Source: Elusimicrobiales bacterium
GTDB lineage: Bacteria; Elusimicrobiota; Elusimicrobia; Elusimicrobiales; Elusimicrobiaceae
DNA length: 6,355 bases
NCBI GenBank assembly: GCA_041651175.1
Contig: JBAZJT010000043.1
Span: 1 to 6,355 of the forward strand
Direction of reading: 5' to 3'
Below the pieces are notes generated by a model. The model worked only from the letters and a program-made list of their open reading frames with translations. It searched no databases and was not told the origin of the DNA. A program made the translations under genes and the position numbers. Positions within the stretch are counted from its first letter, which is position 1; each line of letters begins with the position of its first letter. Positions 6,264 through 6,355 of the stretch are shown piece by piece.

Positions 6264-6355
6264 TTATTGACGGATAATGTTGTAAAGCTGCTGTTGTTCC
6301 GCGTCCATTCTCAATAACTGCTTCTTTCTTTCTCCGTGTTCCGGCGCATACTCCA
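6264..6355 (-). CDS. possible C-terminal fragment of a minus-strand gene (partial)
   Basis: On the minus strand a frame enters from the right edge and runs 29 residues to a TAA at 6266-6264. It is hydrophilic and helix-like, containing LLRMDAEQQQLYNIIRQ at its end. The composition looks protein-like, and convergence with the operon would fit the T-rich side of the hairpin at 6096-6114. Against it, the codons (TTA, TTG, AGA) are less GC-rich than in neighbouring genes, and another frame on the same strand is also open across this stretch. No product is recognisable. Confidence 0.33.
   Translation of the reverse strand, partial: EYAPEHGERKKQLLRMDAEQQQLYNIIRQ

Overview
The window is a GC-rich bacterial chromosomal segment with tightly packed genes and no mobile element, CRISPR array, tRNA or rRNA that I can see. 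A cleavable export signal on one protein and an LPS-type sugar transferase fit a Gram-negative-type cell. The proteins combine high GC with frequent use of the ATA isoleucine codon. With the ABC-2/TPR gene pair, this would suit an Elusimicrobiota- or Deltaproteobacteria-like lineage. That placement is only a guess; no marker gene is present.

Left end (1-125): probably the last codons of an unseen + strand gene (stop at 27-29), then a good + strand hairpin with a T-run (62-88). A minus-strand gene (125-805) converges on it. That gene encodes a six-helix membrane protein of the acetate/succinate transporter family (GPR1/FUN34/YaaH; SatP-like). It has a perfect Shine-Dalgarno sequence and a recognisable promoter inside the divergent intergenic region (806-915).

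Centre and right (916-6096): one co-directional five-gene block with junctions of -4, +1, +1 and -4 bases, almost certainly one operon. The order is an exported DUF885-family protein, an ABC-2 type ATPase, its membrane permease, a membrane-anchored TPR-like protein with a His-rich tract, and a GT-B family 4 glycosyltransferase. The ATPase and permease form an export or membrane-remodelling ABC system. The TPR-like protein is probably its extracytoplasmic partner. The glycosyltransferase suggests a cell-envelope glycan role. The substrate cannot be read from the sequence.

The most notable feature is the DUF885 protein. It keeps the overall family layout, but the positions that normally form the zincin-like active site (HExxPGHH and EGWALYAE) read QEVYPGRH and NGWAAYAQ. 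It therefore looks like a pseudo-peptidase retained at the head of an ABC operon. A second point is the divergent promoter region. An 8-base palindrome (AGTATACT, 903-910) gives a -10-like hexamer on both strands, and the + strand copy lies so close to the ATG that the operon mRNA may be leaderless.

Right end (6097-6355): no convincing complete gene. There is a small hairpin right after the operon and a possible C-terminal fragment of a minus-strand gene (stop at 6264-6266).
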